From Sphingomonas aquatilis (GTDB taxonomy: Bacteria > Pseudomonadota > Alphaproteobacteria > Sphingomonadales > Sphingomonadaceae): DNA of 64,000 nucleotides. The stretch spans positions 62,001-126,000 of the forward strand of contig NZ_JACIDB010000008.1 in assembly GCF_014196115.1 (NCBI RefSeq), written 5' to 3'. The notes beneath the pieces were generated by a model. That model was given only the letters and a program-made list of their open reading frames with translations. It did not search any database and was not told where the DNA came from. A program made the position numbers and the translations under genes. Below are positions 12,816 through 21,991 of this stretch, piece after piece (the first letter of the stretch is position 1; the number at the start of each line of letters is the position of its first letter).

Positions 12816-13334
12816 ATGAGCGTATCCGTTGCCCGTTTCGGCGCCCGCGCCCGTGCCCGCGTGGGTCTGATCGCGGGACTGGCCTGTGTCCTGGGTGCCG
12901 GCGCCTGCACGCCGCTGCGGTCGCACCAAGGCTATATCATCGACGCCGATCTGGTGAATTCGGTGCAGCCGGGCGTCGACAACCGCGCATCGGTGGCGCA
13001 GGTGCTGGGCCGGCCGACGATCGCCAGCCAGTTCGGGGCGCAGGACTGGTATTACGTCTCGCGCGACAGCCGGAACCTCAACTTCCAGAAGCCCAAGGCG
13101 AAGGACCAGATCGCGCTGAAGATCACCTTCGATCCCAACGGCACCGTCAAGTCTGTGACGCGCACCGGCATCGATCAAATCGCCAACGTCGATCCGTATG
13201 GCAAGACGACGCCGACGCTGGGCAAGAAGCGCGGCTTCTTCGAGGATCTGTTCGGCAACATCGGCACGGTCGGTGCGGCGGGCGCAGGCGGCCCCGGCGG
13301 CAGCAACACCGGCGGCGGTCGCAACACGCCGTAA
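12816..13334 (+). CDS. bamE: Outer-membrane assembly lipoprotein BamE (SmpA/OmlA)
   Basis: The product is 172 aa. A signal peptide ends in a lipobox-like LGAGAC, followed by a SmpA/OmlA domain (VNSVQPGVDNRASVAQVLGR and DWYYVSRDSRNLNFQKPKAK). BamE is a lipoprotein of the BAM complex that inserts beta-barrels in the outer membrane. The tail is glycine/asparagine-rich low complexity, an extension beyond the core domain. ATG 12816 has GGAG 6 nt upstream. It is divergent from the bc1 chaperone gene, with about 140 bp between starts. Confidence 0.92.
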   Translation: MSVSVARFGARARARVGLIAGLACVLGAGACTPLRSHQGYIIDADLVNSVQPGVDNRASVAQVLGRPTIASQFGAQDWYYVSRDSRNLNFQKPKAKDQIALKITFDPNGTVKSVTRTGIDQIANVDPYGKTTPTLGKKRGFFEDLFGNIGTVGAAGAGGPGGSNTGGGRNTP

Positions 13335-13373
13335 GCGGTAGGGTCTGCTGGGGCCGATCCGACGACCCTATAA

Positions 13374-13456
13374 CGTCACCCCAGCGCAGGCTGGGGACTC
13401 TTGCGACTCCTGTCGCGGATTCTGACCGGGAGACCCCAGCCGGCGCTGGGGTGACG
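13374..13456. repeat. CGTCACCCC-family compound palindrome
   Basis: CGTCACCCCAGC (13374-13385) pairs with GCTGGGGTGACG (13445-13456). Left and right hairpins are built from CCCCAGC/GCTGGGG arms. It is a sequence variant (CCCCAGC core) of the elements at 2351 and 24394 and lies between the convergent ends of bamE and pbpC. Confidence 0.85.
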
Positions 13457-13537
13457 GGTCGGCGCAAGCGTATCTTACCACGGCGTTGGCCGCGCCGCCT
13501 GCTACGCATCGGCGCGGCCGTGCCGTGCTTGGACCGG

Positions 13538-13569
13538 CACTGATCCCAAAAGGGGTTAAGGGATCAGTG
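13538..13569. repeat. Ten-base-pair hairpin near the 3' end of pbpC
   Basis: CACTGATCCC (13538-13547) and GGGATCAGTG (13560-13569) are perfect inverted repeats with a 12-nt loop. There is no T-run on either side, so it is not a classical terminator. It lies about 50 bp beyond the pbpC stop codon. Confidence 0.55.
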
Positions 13570-13620
13570 GCGGCTAACGCGTCATGCGGGCTTTGGTTCG
13601 TTCGTGCCGCACGATTTTCG

Positions 13621-15741
13621 TCAGCGCACCGTGAACAGGATCTGGTCGACGATGCGGCCGCCGCCATCGACCAGCCGCAAGCGATGCAGCCCCGGCCCCG
13701 GCATCACGGGTTCGCCGTGATCCGCCGGCCCCAAATCGCGCGAATCGAGCTGGATGCGATGCGCGGTAGCGCTGCCGCTGACCCCGATCACCAGCCGCTG
13801 GCGATCCGCCGGAATGTCGGGGTCGAGCGCATAGACGCTGCCCGCCACCGGATTGGTGAAGCGCGGGCGATGCGCCTCGGCCGGCGCGGCGGCGACCTGC
13901 GTCTGCGCGGTGCCCCGCACGAAAAACTCCTGCCGCGCCTGTTCGCGCGTATCGGTGAAGGCGACTCGGCTCGCTACGACATCGGCGGGCTTCGGCGGCG
14001 CGCGGCCGGGCGCGCGGGCATGCAGGGCCAGCATCACGTCGCGCCATACCGGCGCCGCGCCGCTGGTGCCCGACACCGCGCGCATCGGGTCGCCCTCCGC
14101 ATTGCCGACCCACACGCCGACGGTGAAGCGATCCGAATAGCCGATGCACCAATTGTCGCGCATCGCCTTGGACGTGCCCGTCTTCACCGCCGCCCAGAAC
14201 GGCAGGCGCAGCGCCGAATCGAGGCCGAAGGTCGCGGCGCGCGCGTTGGGATCGGATATCATGTCGCCGACGATCCACGCCGCCGCCGGCGACACGATCG
14301 CGCGCGGCGCGACCCGCGGCTGGTCCAGCGTCAGCCGCAACGGGCTCCACCGCCCGCCTTGCGCCAGCGTGCGATACGCGTCGGCCTGCTCCAGCAGCGT
14401 CACCTCCGCCGATCCCAGCGCGAGCGAGAAGCCATAATAAGCGCCGTCCTCCACCAGCCCGCGATAGCCGAGGTCCCACAACCGATCGCGGAACGGCTCG
14501 ACGCCGACGAGCAGCAGCGTGCGCACCGCCGGTACGTTGAGCGACCCCGCCAGCGCGATCCGCGCCGACACCGGTCCCTTGAATCCACGATCGTAATTCT
14601 GCGGCACGTACAGGCCCGACGCGGTGTCGAGCTGCACCGGCGAATCTTCGAGGATCGACGCGGGGGTGAGGAAGCGCCGCTCGATCCCCAGCGCGTACAG
14701 GAACGGCTTCAGCGTCGATCCCGCCTGGCGATAGGCATTGGCGTTATCCACTGCGGGCGCGGTCGACGCGCCGCCGATCCCGCCGACATAGGCGAGCACA
14801 TCGCCGCTCGCATTGTCGACCACCACCACCGCACCATCCCGCGCGCGCGTGCCACCGAGGCCCAGCAATTGCCGCCGCAGCGCCGCCGCCGCCATCCGCT
14901 GCACGCCGGCGTCGAGCGTCGTAATGATGCGCAGCCCAGGCTTCGTCAGCAGCCGGTCCGACAGATGCGGCGCCAAGCCCGGATCGAGCGCCAGGCTGCG
15001 CGCCGGGCCCAGCATCGCCGCGACCTGCGGCGCGAACCGCGTGCAATCCGCACCCCCCGACAGCGCACACGCCCGCCGCGCGATCGTCGCCGCATCGGCG
15101 CGCGGATCGGGCAGCAGCGCGGCGAGCAGCAACGCATCGTCGCGCGTCAGGCTGGCCGGCGTCTTGCCGAACAGCCCCAGCGCCGCCGCACCGATCCCCT
15201 GCGCCTCACCGCGATAGCCGGCGAGGTTCAGATAGGCTTCGAGGATATGGTCCTTGCTCCACCGCGCCTCCAGCGCACGGCCGGCGCGAATCTGGCGCAC
15301 CTTGTCGATCCACCCGCGTGCGCCCGGCCGCGCCAGCGATGGCGAGAGGAATCCCGCCAGCTGCATCGACAATGTCGACGCGCCGCGCGCCCGCTGCCGC
15401 TCGATCCGTGCGCGCGTCGCGCCGGCGAGCGCCAGCCAGTCGACACCGCCATGGTCGAAGAACCGATGATCCTCCGCCCGCACGATCGCGGCGCGGGCAT
15501 CCGGCGCGATCGCCGACAGCGGCGTCCAGGCGAGCCGCCGCGCCGCGAAATCGACCCGCGCGCTGTCGATCAGCGTGCCGTGCCGATCGTACAGCCACGC
15601 CTCCGACGGCCGCCACCGCGCGCAGACGGTGGCGTAGTCCGGGAGGGGTGGTGGGCGCGTGGCGTAATCGAGGCCGCCACCGATGACGGCGACGACGCCG
15701 ACCAATGCGAGGGCGCGCCGGGGGGTGAAACGGAACGCCAC
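13621..15741 (-). CDS. pbpC: Penicillin-binding protein 1C (bifunctional)
   Basis: A 706-aa class A penicillin-binding protein. After an N-terminal membrane anchor comes the GT51 transglycosylase domain (EDHRFFDHGGVDW, GASTLSMQLA). The transpeptidase follows, with active-site serine in GSTLKPF (about residue 341) and KTG in AAVKTGTSKAM (about residue 522). The C-terminus, about the last 85 residues, fits the BiPBP_C domain typical of PbpC. The gene lies 255 bp downstream of the alpha-2-macroglobulin gene on the same strand. This pair is common in Gram-negatives and is thought to trap invading proteases and repair the wall after a breach. Confidence 0.95.
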   Translation of the reverse strand: MAFRFTPRRALALVGVVAVIGGGLDYATRPPPLPDYATVCARWRPSEAWLYDRHGTLIDSARVDFAARRLAWTPLSAIAPDARAAIVRAEDHRFFDHGGVDWLALAGATRARIERQRARGASTLSMQLAGFLSPSLARPGARGWIDKVRQIRAGRALEARWSKDHILEAYLNLAGYRGEAQGIGAAALGLFGKTPASLTRDDALLLAALLPDPRADAATIARRACALSGGADCTRFAPQVAAMLGPARSLALDPGLAPHLSDRLLTKPGLRIITTLDAGVQRMAAAALRRQLLGLGGTRARDGAVVVVDNASGDVLAYVGGIGGASTAPAVDNANAYRQAGSTLKPFLYALGIERRFLTPASILEDSPVQLDTASGLYVPQNYDRGFKGPVSARIALAGSLNVPAVRTLLLVGVEPFRDRLWDLGYRGLVEDGAYYGFSLALGSAEVTLLEQADAYRTLAQGGRWSPLRLTLDQPRVAPRAIVSPAAAWIVGDMISDPNARAATFGLDSALRLPFWAAVKTGTSKAMRDNWCIGYSDRFTVGVWVGNAEGDPMRAVSGTSGAAPVWRDVMLALHARAPGRAPPKPADVVASRVAFTDTREQARQEFFVRGTAQTQVAAAPAEAHRPRFTNPVAGSVYALDPDIPADRQRLVIGVSGSATAHRIQLDSRDLGPADHGEPVMPGPGLHRLRLVDGGGRIVDQILFTVR

Positions 15742-15799
15742 GTCAGACGCTCAGGCCAGCAGCCCCGCCGCTCTGCCACCCCGCTTGCCCCACCCACTC

Positions 15800-15907
15800 C
15801 GTCACCCCGGACTCGTTCCGGGGTCCATCGTGGGGCTGGGGGGACGGCCTGCGCCTCCGGCCTTCCCCCTCGCCGCGGAGTGGACCCCGGACCAAGTCCG
15901 GGGTGAC
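15800..15907. repeat. CGTCACCCC-family compound palindrome between A2M and pbpC
   Basis: The left unit is CGTCACCCCGGACTCGTTCCGGGG from 15800, then GTCCA. The right unit is TGGAC followed by CCCCGGACCAAGTCCGGGG and TGAC, ending 15907. Each unit is a hairpin, and the TCCA/TGGA segments can pair. It occupies most of the intergenic stretch of the A2M-pbpC pair, so it would sit within a shared mRNA. Confidence 0.85.
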
Positions 15908-15996
15908 AGGGGATGTGAGGCGACCGCAGCGCCGCCATCCAGCGCGTCCTGATCCGGCGCTGCATCGCCGCGCCCTCCTCACAATGACCGCCCCCC

Positions 15997-18900
15997 TCAC
16001 CGCTGCCCCACCACCACCGGCTGGTTCGGCACCTGCGCCCGCACGCTCGGCGAATACATCGCCTCCACCCGCGTCGGCGGCAGGCTGAACCGGCCCGCGC
16101 CGTTCAGCCGCAGCGCATAGCTCACCGTGAAGCGCCCGCGCGGCACCCAGGCGAAGAAGCCGCGCCAGCTGTCGTTGCCGCGCTCGATGTACGACGGTTG
16201 CACGCCATCGCTGTCGCCGCCCTCCCCCAGCATCTGCGACTGGTTGGCGAGGTCGCCGATGATCGTCGCGCCCGCGGGGATCGGATCGTCGACCACCACC
16301 CAGTTGCGCTCGGCACTGGCGTCGACGGTGATCGTCACGCGCAGCACGTCGCCGCGCGTCAGCTGCCCGGCCTTGCGCGCCTGCACCACCTGCACCGTCC
16401 GCGTCGCGCGGTATCCGGCGAAAACCGGGCTGGTCAGCGGCACCGCAGCGCGCACCAGCACCGTCGCCCATGGCCCCGCCCCGCCGCTCTGGCGCAAAAC
16501 CAGCGGCGTCTGTGCGGGCGGCAGCGGCAGGCTGACCGTCCGCGCGTCGGCGGCGAGCGGCCAGCTGCGCGACGCGCTCGCCGAACCCAGCTGCAGCGTC
16601 GTCGTCCCCGCGATCGCCTGTGCCGGGTACAGCCCCGCGAACTTGCGCACCGCCACCGCGCCCCAGGCATTGGCGGTCGTCGTATCCCAATGGCCGCGCG
16701 ACTGACGCAGGCTGACGCCGACCATCATCTTCGCCGCCTCGTCCTGCCAGCCCGGCCGCCCGAGCGTGACGAGCAGCGCCTTGATCGCCGCCTCGTCGCC
16801 CGACGCCATCAGCCACCACGGCGCCGACGACGCGTCGGACAGGTCGAGCCGCGTGCCCTCATAGACCAGCCGGCTGCGCAGCACGCCCTCCGCCTGCGCC
16901 TTCAACGCCGCCGCATTGGCGGCCGGCACCCGGTCGAGCGCCGCGATATAATCGGCGAGCAGCGAGGTCGGCATGTCCTGTGCAGGCAGCCCGATCTGCC
17001 CCAGCATCGCGGGCGTCGCCTCGCCCGCGCGCGCCAGCGCCGCGAACGCCACCAGCTTCTGCTGGCGCGGATCGCCATAGGTTTCGTGCCGGACGCGGCC
17101 GTCGAGCACCGCCTTCAGGCCCTCCACCATCCGCGCGCGCGATGCCGGCGGCAGCGGCAACCCCGCCTCGCTGGTCAGCGACAGCACATAGGCCGTCAGC
17201 GCCTCAGACCCGTCGAGCGATTCGCGCGGCCAATAGCGCAGCAGGCCGTCGGATGCCTGATAGGTGGGGATCGCCCCCGCCAGCGCGCTCCACCGCGCCG
17301 AATCGCCGAGCGCGACGATCCGGCTCAACTGCTGTTCGAAGCAATTGTACGGATAGCGCGTCATGTAATCGCGCACGCCCGCCAGCGGCGGCGCGAGCGT
17401 GTCGGTCAGCTGCACGTCGACCGATCCGCGCCCAGGCAACGCCCCCGCGGGCGCCGCGATCGGCAGGCTGGTGGTGTCGCTGACCCGGGTCAGCGCCGCC
17501 GCCCAGGTTTCGACCGGCACCGCCGGCACCACCTGCTGAGTGACGGTCAGCCGGTCGCTCGCCTTGCCGTCCTTCGACGTGGCCGTGACCTGCCAGCGCA
17601 GCGTCCCGCTCGCCTGAGGGGCGGTCAGGTTCCACGCGACCGGCACGGCGCGGCCGGCGGGGATCGTCACGGTCAGCGGCCGCCCTTGCGCGATCCGCGG
17701 GAACACCTCCACCTTCGCGGTGACGGTCATCGGGCGATCGCTGCCGTTACGCAGCGTAAAGCCCGCCGCATACCAGTCGCCACTGCGCACCAGCGGCGGC
17801 AGGCCCGCATAGACCGACAGATCCTGCGCGGTGCGGATCGCGGTCGATCCGGTGCCGAACAGCCCGTTGCCGTCGGTGGCGATCGCGACCAGCTTGAACG
17901 AGGACAGCGCATCGGACAGCGGCACGCGCAGCGTCGCACGCCCGCTCGCATCGAGCGGCACCTGCCCCTGCCACAGCAGCACCGGCTTGAAGTTCTCGCG
18001 GTTGATCGCCGCCGCGGCATCGCCGCCGCCGCCGCCCGCTTCCACCGCCTTGCGCCCGTAATGCCGCTTGCCGACGACCTGCATCTGCGCGGTCGAGGTG
18101 AGCACCGACAGCGGCCGCTCGCCCATCATCGCCGTCAGCACGTCCCAGCTGTCGTTGGGCGCCAGCTGCAACAGCGCCTCGTCCACCGCGACAAAGGCGA
18201 CATCGGCGCTCGTCGCCGGCGAGCCATCCGGCCGCTTCACCTGCACCGCGACCGCCGCCGTGCCGCGCGGCGCGAACCGGTCGTGATCGGCCTTCACCGT
18301 CACGCCCAGCGTATGCGTCTCCCACCCCACCTTCACCTTGGCGATGCCGAGCCGGAAGGCGGGCTTGGCGAGGTCGACCAAAGCGGTCGGTTCGGGCGCG
18401 GGCTCGCTCTTCACCAGCCCCAGCGACTGGCCGATGCCGCGCAACCAGCTGGTCCAGCCGCTCTCCACCCGCCCGCGCACCGCGAGGACGGAGACGAAGA
18501 CGTCGGGCGCGTACGATCCCGGCATCGGCACCTCGACCACCGGATCGGTGCCGCTGAGGTCGGTGACGAAGCTCGACAGCACGCCCTCGCGCTCCACCGT
18601 CACCAGCGCGGTCGCGGCGCGGAACGGCATGCGCACCTGGAATCGCGCGGTCTCGCCTGCCTTGTAGGCGGTGCGTTCGGGGATCACGTCCATCCGGTCG
18701 CCATTGTCGCCACCGAACCACCAAGCGTCGTCGCCGACCAGCCAGACCGACTGCACCGCGCGCGCGACATTGCCGTCCGCGTCGGTCGTCGTTGCGACCG
18801 CATAGACCTCGCCCGACACGCCGGGATCGATCGTGCAAGCGGCCAGCCCCTGCGCATCGGTGGTGGCGGTGCAATCCGCCGCCAGCTTCGTCGTGCGGAT

Positions 18901-21753
18901 CTGGTTGTCATAGGCGTAAAAGCCGCCGATCAGCCGCCGCCGCGCGGTGAGGATCTGCCGGCTGTACAGCGCGACCGAGACCGTCTGCCCCTTGATCGGC
19001 TTTCCGCGCGCATCGAGCGCGACGAACTTCAGCCGCAGGTCGTCCTGTTTCATCAGCCAGCCGTCGGTCTTGATGCCCAGCTGCACCGCGGACGGCAGGA
19101 TCGGGATGACGCGGCTGGCGGTGAGCACCTCGCCATTGGCGTCCTGATAATCCATCTCGACGCGCATGTCGGCGAGTCCGTCGAGCGCGGGCACGTCGAC
19201 GTTGATATGGCCCGTACCGTCGCCGCTGAGGGTCGCCGGCAGCGTCTGCGTCGGGGGCAGCGGCGTCTCGCGATCGTCGCCGTCGCCGTTCATCGCGCGC
19301 GTGCCCTCTTCGACCTTGGCACCGCCGAAGGTGTACGCCTCATAGCCTTCCGGGTTGGCGCTGTGCGCGAACCAGCCGACGCGCACATCGACGGGCAGAT
19401 TGCTCGCGCCGCCGCCGGAGAGGTAGCCGACATACAGATCGAGCGGCAGCGACTTGGGTCGCACCGCCGGCGCCTTCGGCCCGGTCACGCTCGCCCGCAT
19501 CGTCGGCAATTTGTATTCGTCGACCTTGAACGATTGCGATGTGTAGGTGACGTCGTCGCCCCGCACGCCACCACGTACGATGCGCAGGTCATAGTCGCCC
19601 ATCGGCGCGCCCTGCGGCACCGTCCAGCTCGTCTCGCCCACCCCGCGCGCATCGATATTGAGCGGCAGGTCAAACTGCGTGTCCGACCCACGATGGGCGA
19701 GGCGCAATGTGCCGCTGAATCCCGGCGGGATCGCAAAGCCGCTGCCGTCCGGCCGGCGGACGATATGCTTCATGTGGATCGTCTCGCCCTGGCGCACCAG
19801 CGCGCGGTCGAAGACGGTGTGGAACGTCTCGGACGGCGCCGAATAGCCATAGGGCAATTCGAAATCGTACGGCCGGATGCCCTCGCCCCAGGTCGTCAGC
19901 GCAAAGCTGAAATCGTCGCCGTTGCGCGCGGAAATCATCAACGGATGCGCGGTCGAGGTATCGGAACAGCTACCGTATGTCTCGGGCTCGGGCAGCCCCT
20001 TGGGCACCATCAGCCCGCCGCTGCGATCGGTGACGCCGCGCGCCAGCACACGGCCGGTGCAGCTGTCGCTCACCTGCACGCTGGCATTGGCCACCGGCTT
20101 GCCGCTGTCGAGCGCCGTCACCCAGGCGAGGCTGCGCTCGCGCCCCCATTTGAAGTGCACCGCCATGTTGGTGACGAGCGCCGCGGTCGCGACATAGCGC
20201 GGCGCGTTCCGCCCCAGCAGCGACCGCCCGAGCCGCGGGCTGGCGAGTTCCACCACGTAGAAGCCCGGCTTGCCCAACGGAATGCCGACGACCTCGAATG
20301 CGCGGCCCTTGCCAGGCAAGCCCAGCTTCAGCCCCGCGCCCTGGTCGCCCAGGATCGACCGGTCGCCGGTGTGGTTGATGCGCGCCACGACCTCGTCGCC
20401 GCGCTTCACGTCCTCGATGTTCGTTTCGCCCGCCGCCGCGACGGTACGCAGCCATTCGGCGACCGCCGCATCCGAATCGCCCACCTTCAGCGTCCGCCCG
20501 CCAATCGCCAGGCTCTTGCCCTGCAACGCCGGTTCGACGTTGCGCACGGTGACGGGCAGCACGCCACCTTGTGCCGATTCGAGGATACCGAAGTCGGCCG
20601 CGAACTTCACCAGCGGCGGCGCTTCGTCGAACTTCACTTCCAGCGGGAATCGTTCGGCGTTGCTCAGGCTACGACCGCTCTCGTCCTTGATCCCGGCGGG
20701 CAGCGTCAGCTTCGCGGTCGCATCGGCGGGCAGCGGCGCCTTGAAGGTGACGTCGCTGATCGTCGCCTTCTTCTTTTCGTCGTCATCGAACGTCGGCGCG
20801 ATCGATTTGCCGTCCGCAAAGGTCAGCCGGATCGCCGCGGCCTGGCTCATCGGCACCGGCGCGGTGAAGCGGACGTACGCGGGCTGTACCGGGCTGCACC
20901 CGGCCTGCGGATTGGTACGGCTGCATTCGAAGCGCGCCGCGAACGGCTTGCGCACGGTGAAGTCGAACCGCTGGTCCGTGCCGGCGAGCTTGCCCGAGGC
21001 GGACGCGATCCCCTTGCCCCACACCAGCGCCATGTCGCGCCCCGGCGGCAGCGCGCGGCGGCATTTGAGCGCGGTGATCCCCGCATAGGCGGCCTGTCGC
21101 TCCGCGGGCATGGCGGGCACCGCCTCGGGCAGCCCGGCATTCTCCAGGAAGCTGCGCACCGACCAGTTGCGCGTCCCCATCTCGCCCAGCAGCTTGGCGG
21201 GCAGGCCGGCATCGAGCACGTCGACCGGAATCTTCTCGCCCAGCCCGTCGACCGCGCAATAAGCGTTGGCGGCCACCGAGGCGCGCGTCGGCGCCACCGG
21301 CGCGGCAACCAGGAACACCTGATCCTCTTCGATCTCGTCCCCCGACGGCAGCACCGCGAGCGCGCGCGGCCCGCCCGCCTCGACCGTGTAGCTCGCCCGC
21401 CCGGAGAAGCTGTAGCCCGATACGCTCTTCAGCCCCTCGACCGCATCGAAGCTGCATTTGGCATCGCCGGTCAGCGGCGCGGCGAAATCGAACACCCAGG
21501 TCTGCGGATCGACCCAGCGGCCGGTGCCGGCACAGCCCGTTTTGAACGGCGCCTTCGCTCGCGGGTCGCCCAGCGGCACCATCGCCTGATTGAAGCGGAT
21601 CGTATAGCGTTCGATCGCACCGCCGCCGTTCGCACCGGCGCCGCCCGTGCCGGGCTGGGCGAGCACCACCTGCGGGCTGTCGTCACCGAATGCCGCAACG
21701 GGCGCCAGAGCCAGTGCCAGCACCGCCAACCGTACCGCCGCATTCCGCCGCAT
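15997..21753 (-). CDS. Bacterial alpha-2-macroglobulin (YfhM-like protease trap)
   Basis: A very large (about 1918 aa) secreted protein of the bacterial alpha-2-macroglobulin family. A Sec signal (MRRNAAVRLAVLALALAPVA) precedes a long series of macroglobulin beta-domains, a bait-like region, and the thioester domain. The thioester motif is CFEQ (Cys about residue 1471, in YPYNCFEQQ), matching the C-x-E-Q consensus, so the protein should be able to crosslink proteases. Unlike E. coli YfhM I see no lipobox cysteine after the signal. ATG 21753 begins the signal peptide with a G-rich site upstream; starts further upstream add a non-signal extension. It precedes pbpC on the same strand, the usual pairing. 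Confidence 0.93.
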   Translation of the reverse strand: MRRNAAVRLAVLALALAPVAAFGDDSPQVVLAQPGTGGAGANGGGAIERYTIRFNQAMVPLGDPRAKAPFKTGCAGTGRWVDPQTWVFDFAAPLTGDAKCSFDAVEGLKSVSGYSFSGRASYTVEAGGPRALAVLPSGDEIEEDQVFLVAAPVAPTRASVAANAYCAVDGLGEKIPVDVLDAGLPAKLLGEMGTRNWSVRSFLENAGLPEAVPAMPAERQAAYAGITALKCRRALPPGRDMALVWGKGIASASGKLAGTDQRFDFTVRKPFAARFECSRTNPQAGCSPVQPAYVRFTAPVPMSQAAAIRLTFADGKSIAPTFDDDEKKKATISDVTFKAPLPADATAKLTLPAGIKDESGRSLSNAERFPLEVKFDEAPPLVKFAADFGILESAQGGVLPVTVRNVEPALQGKSLAIGGRTLKVGDSDAAVAEWLRTVAAAGETNIEDVKRGDEVVARINHTGDRSILGDQGAGLKLGLPGKGRAFEVVGIPLGKPGFYVVELASPRLGRSLLGRNAPRYVATAALVTNMAVHFKWGRERSLAWVTALDSGKPVANASVQVSDSCTGRVLARGVTDRSGGLMVPKGLPEPETYGSCSDTSTAHPLMISARNGDDFSFALTTWGEGIRPYDFELPYGYSAPSETFHTVFDRALVRQGETIHMKHIVRRPDGSGFAIPPGFSGTLRLAHRGSDTQFDLPLNIDARGVGETSWTVPQGAPMGDYDLRIVRGGVRGDDVTYTSQSFKVDEYKLPTMRASVTGPKAPAVRPKSLPLDLYVGYLSGGGASNLPVDVRVGWFAHSANPEGYEAYTFGGAKVEEGTRAMNGDGDDRETPLPPTQTLPATLSGDGTGHINVDVPALDGLADMRVEMDYQDANGEVLTASRVIPILPSAVQLGIKTDGWLMKQDDLRLKFVALDARGKPIKGQTVSVALYSRQILTARRRLIGGFYAYDNQIRTTKLAADCTATTDAQGLAACTIDPGVSGEVYAVATTTDADGNVARAVQSVWLVGDDAWWFGGDNGDRMDVIPERTAYKAGETARFQVRMPFRAATALVTVEREGVLSSFVTDLSGTDPVVEVPMPGSYAPDVFVSVLAVRGRVESGWTSWLRGIGQSLGLVKSEPAPEPTALVDLAKPAFRLGIAKVKVGWETHTLGVTVKADHDRFAPRGTAAVAVQVKRPDGSPATSADVAFVAVDEALLQLAPNDSWDVLTAMMGERPLSVLTSTAQMQVVGKRHYGRKAVEAGGGGGDAAAAINRENFKPVLLWQGQVPLDASGRATLRVPLSDALSSFKLVAIATDGNGLFGTGSTAIRTAQDLSVYAGLPPLVRSGDWYAAGFTLRNGSDRPMTVTAKVEVFPRIAQGRPLTVTIPAGRAVPVAWNLTAPQASGTLRWQVTATSKDGKASDRLTVTQQVVPAVPVETWAAALTRVSDTTSLPIAAPAGALPGRGSVDVQLTDTLAPPLAGVRDYMTRYPYNCFEQQLSRIVALGDSARWSALAGAIPTYQASDGLLRYWPRESLDGSEALTAYVLSLTSEAGLPLPPASRARMVEGLKAVLDGRVRHETYGDPRQQKLVAFAALARAGEATPAMLGQIGLPAQDMPTSLLADYIAALDRVPAANAAALKAQAEGVLRSRLVYEGTRLDLSDASSAPWWLMASGDEAAIKALLVTLGRPGWQDEAAKMMVGVSLRQSRGHWDTTTANAWGAVAVRKFAGLYPAQAIAGTTTLQLGSASASRSWPLAADARTVSLPLPPAQTPLVLRQSGGAGPWATVLVRAAVPLTSPVFAGYRATRTVQVVQARKAGQLTRGDVLRVTITVDASAERNWVVVDDPIPAGATIIGDLANQSQMLGEGGDSDGVQPSYIERGNDSWRGFFAWVPRGRFTVSYALRLNGAGRFSLPPTRVEAMYSPSVRAQVPNQPVVVGQR

Positions 21754-21991
21754 GCCCGCCCCCCGCTGTTGCGCCATGTCTAGGCGGTTCGCGGGGCCGA
21801 ATCCAGCGGGCCAACGCTGTCTGTCGCATGCGCACATGCGGACCTTTATTGATCCGATTCGCGCGAAAACCTCGAAGCCGTCGGCACGACCGGCCCGTTA
21901 TCTTGGGCCAAATCATATCGATGCCAGAAGCGACTTGCCGAACTTTGGTCCGTAATGGAGGTTTGTAACCGGGCGGACCGGGGGGTGGCGC

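Noticed and set aside
16198-21783. A 1861-codon open frame on the plus strand opposite the alpha-2-macroglobulin gene
   Set aside because: It is arginine/histidine-rich, has no family motif and is antisense to a clear family protein. In GC-rich DNA the reverse frame lacks stops by codon bias.
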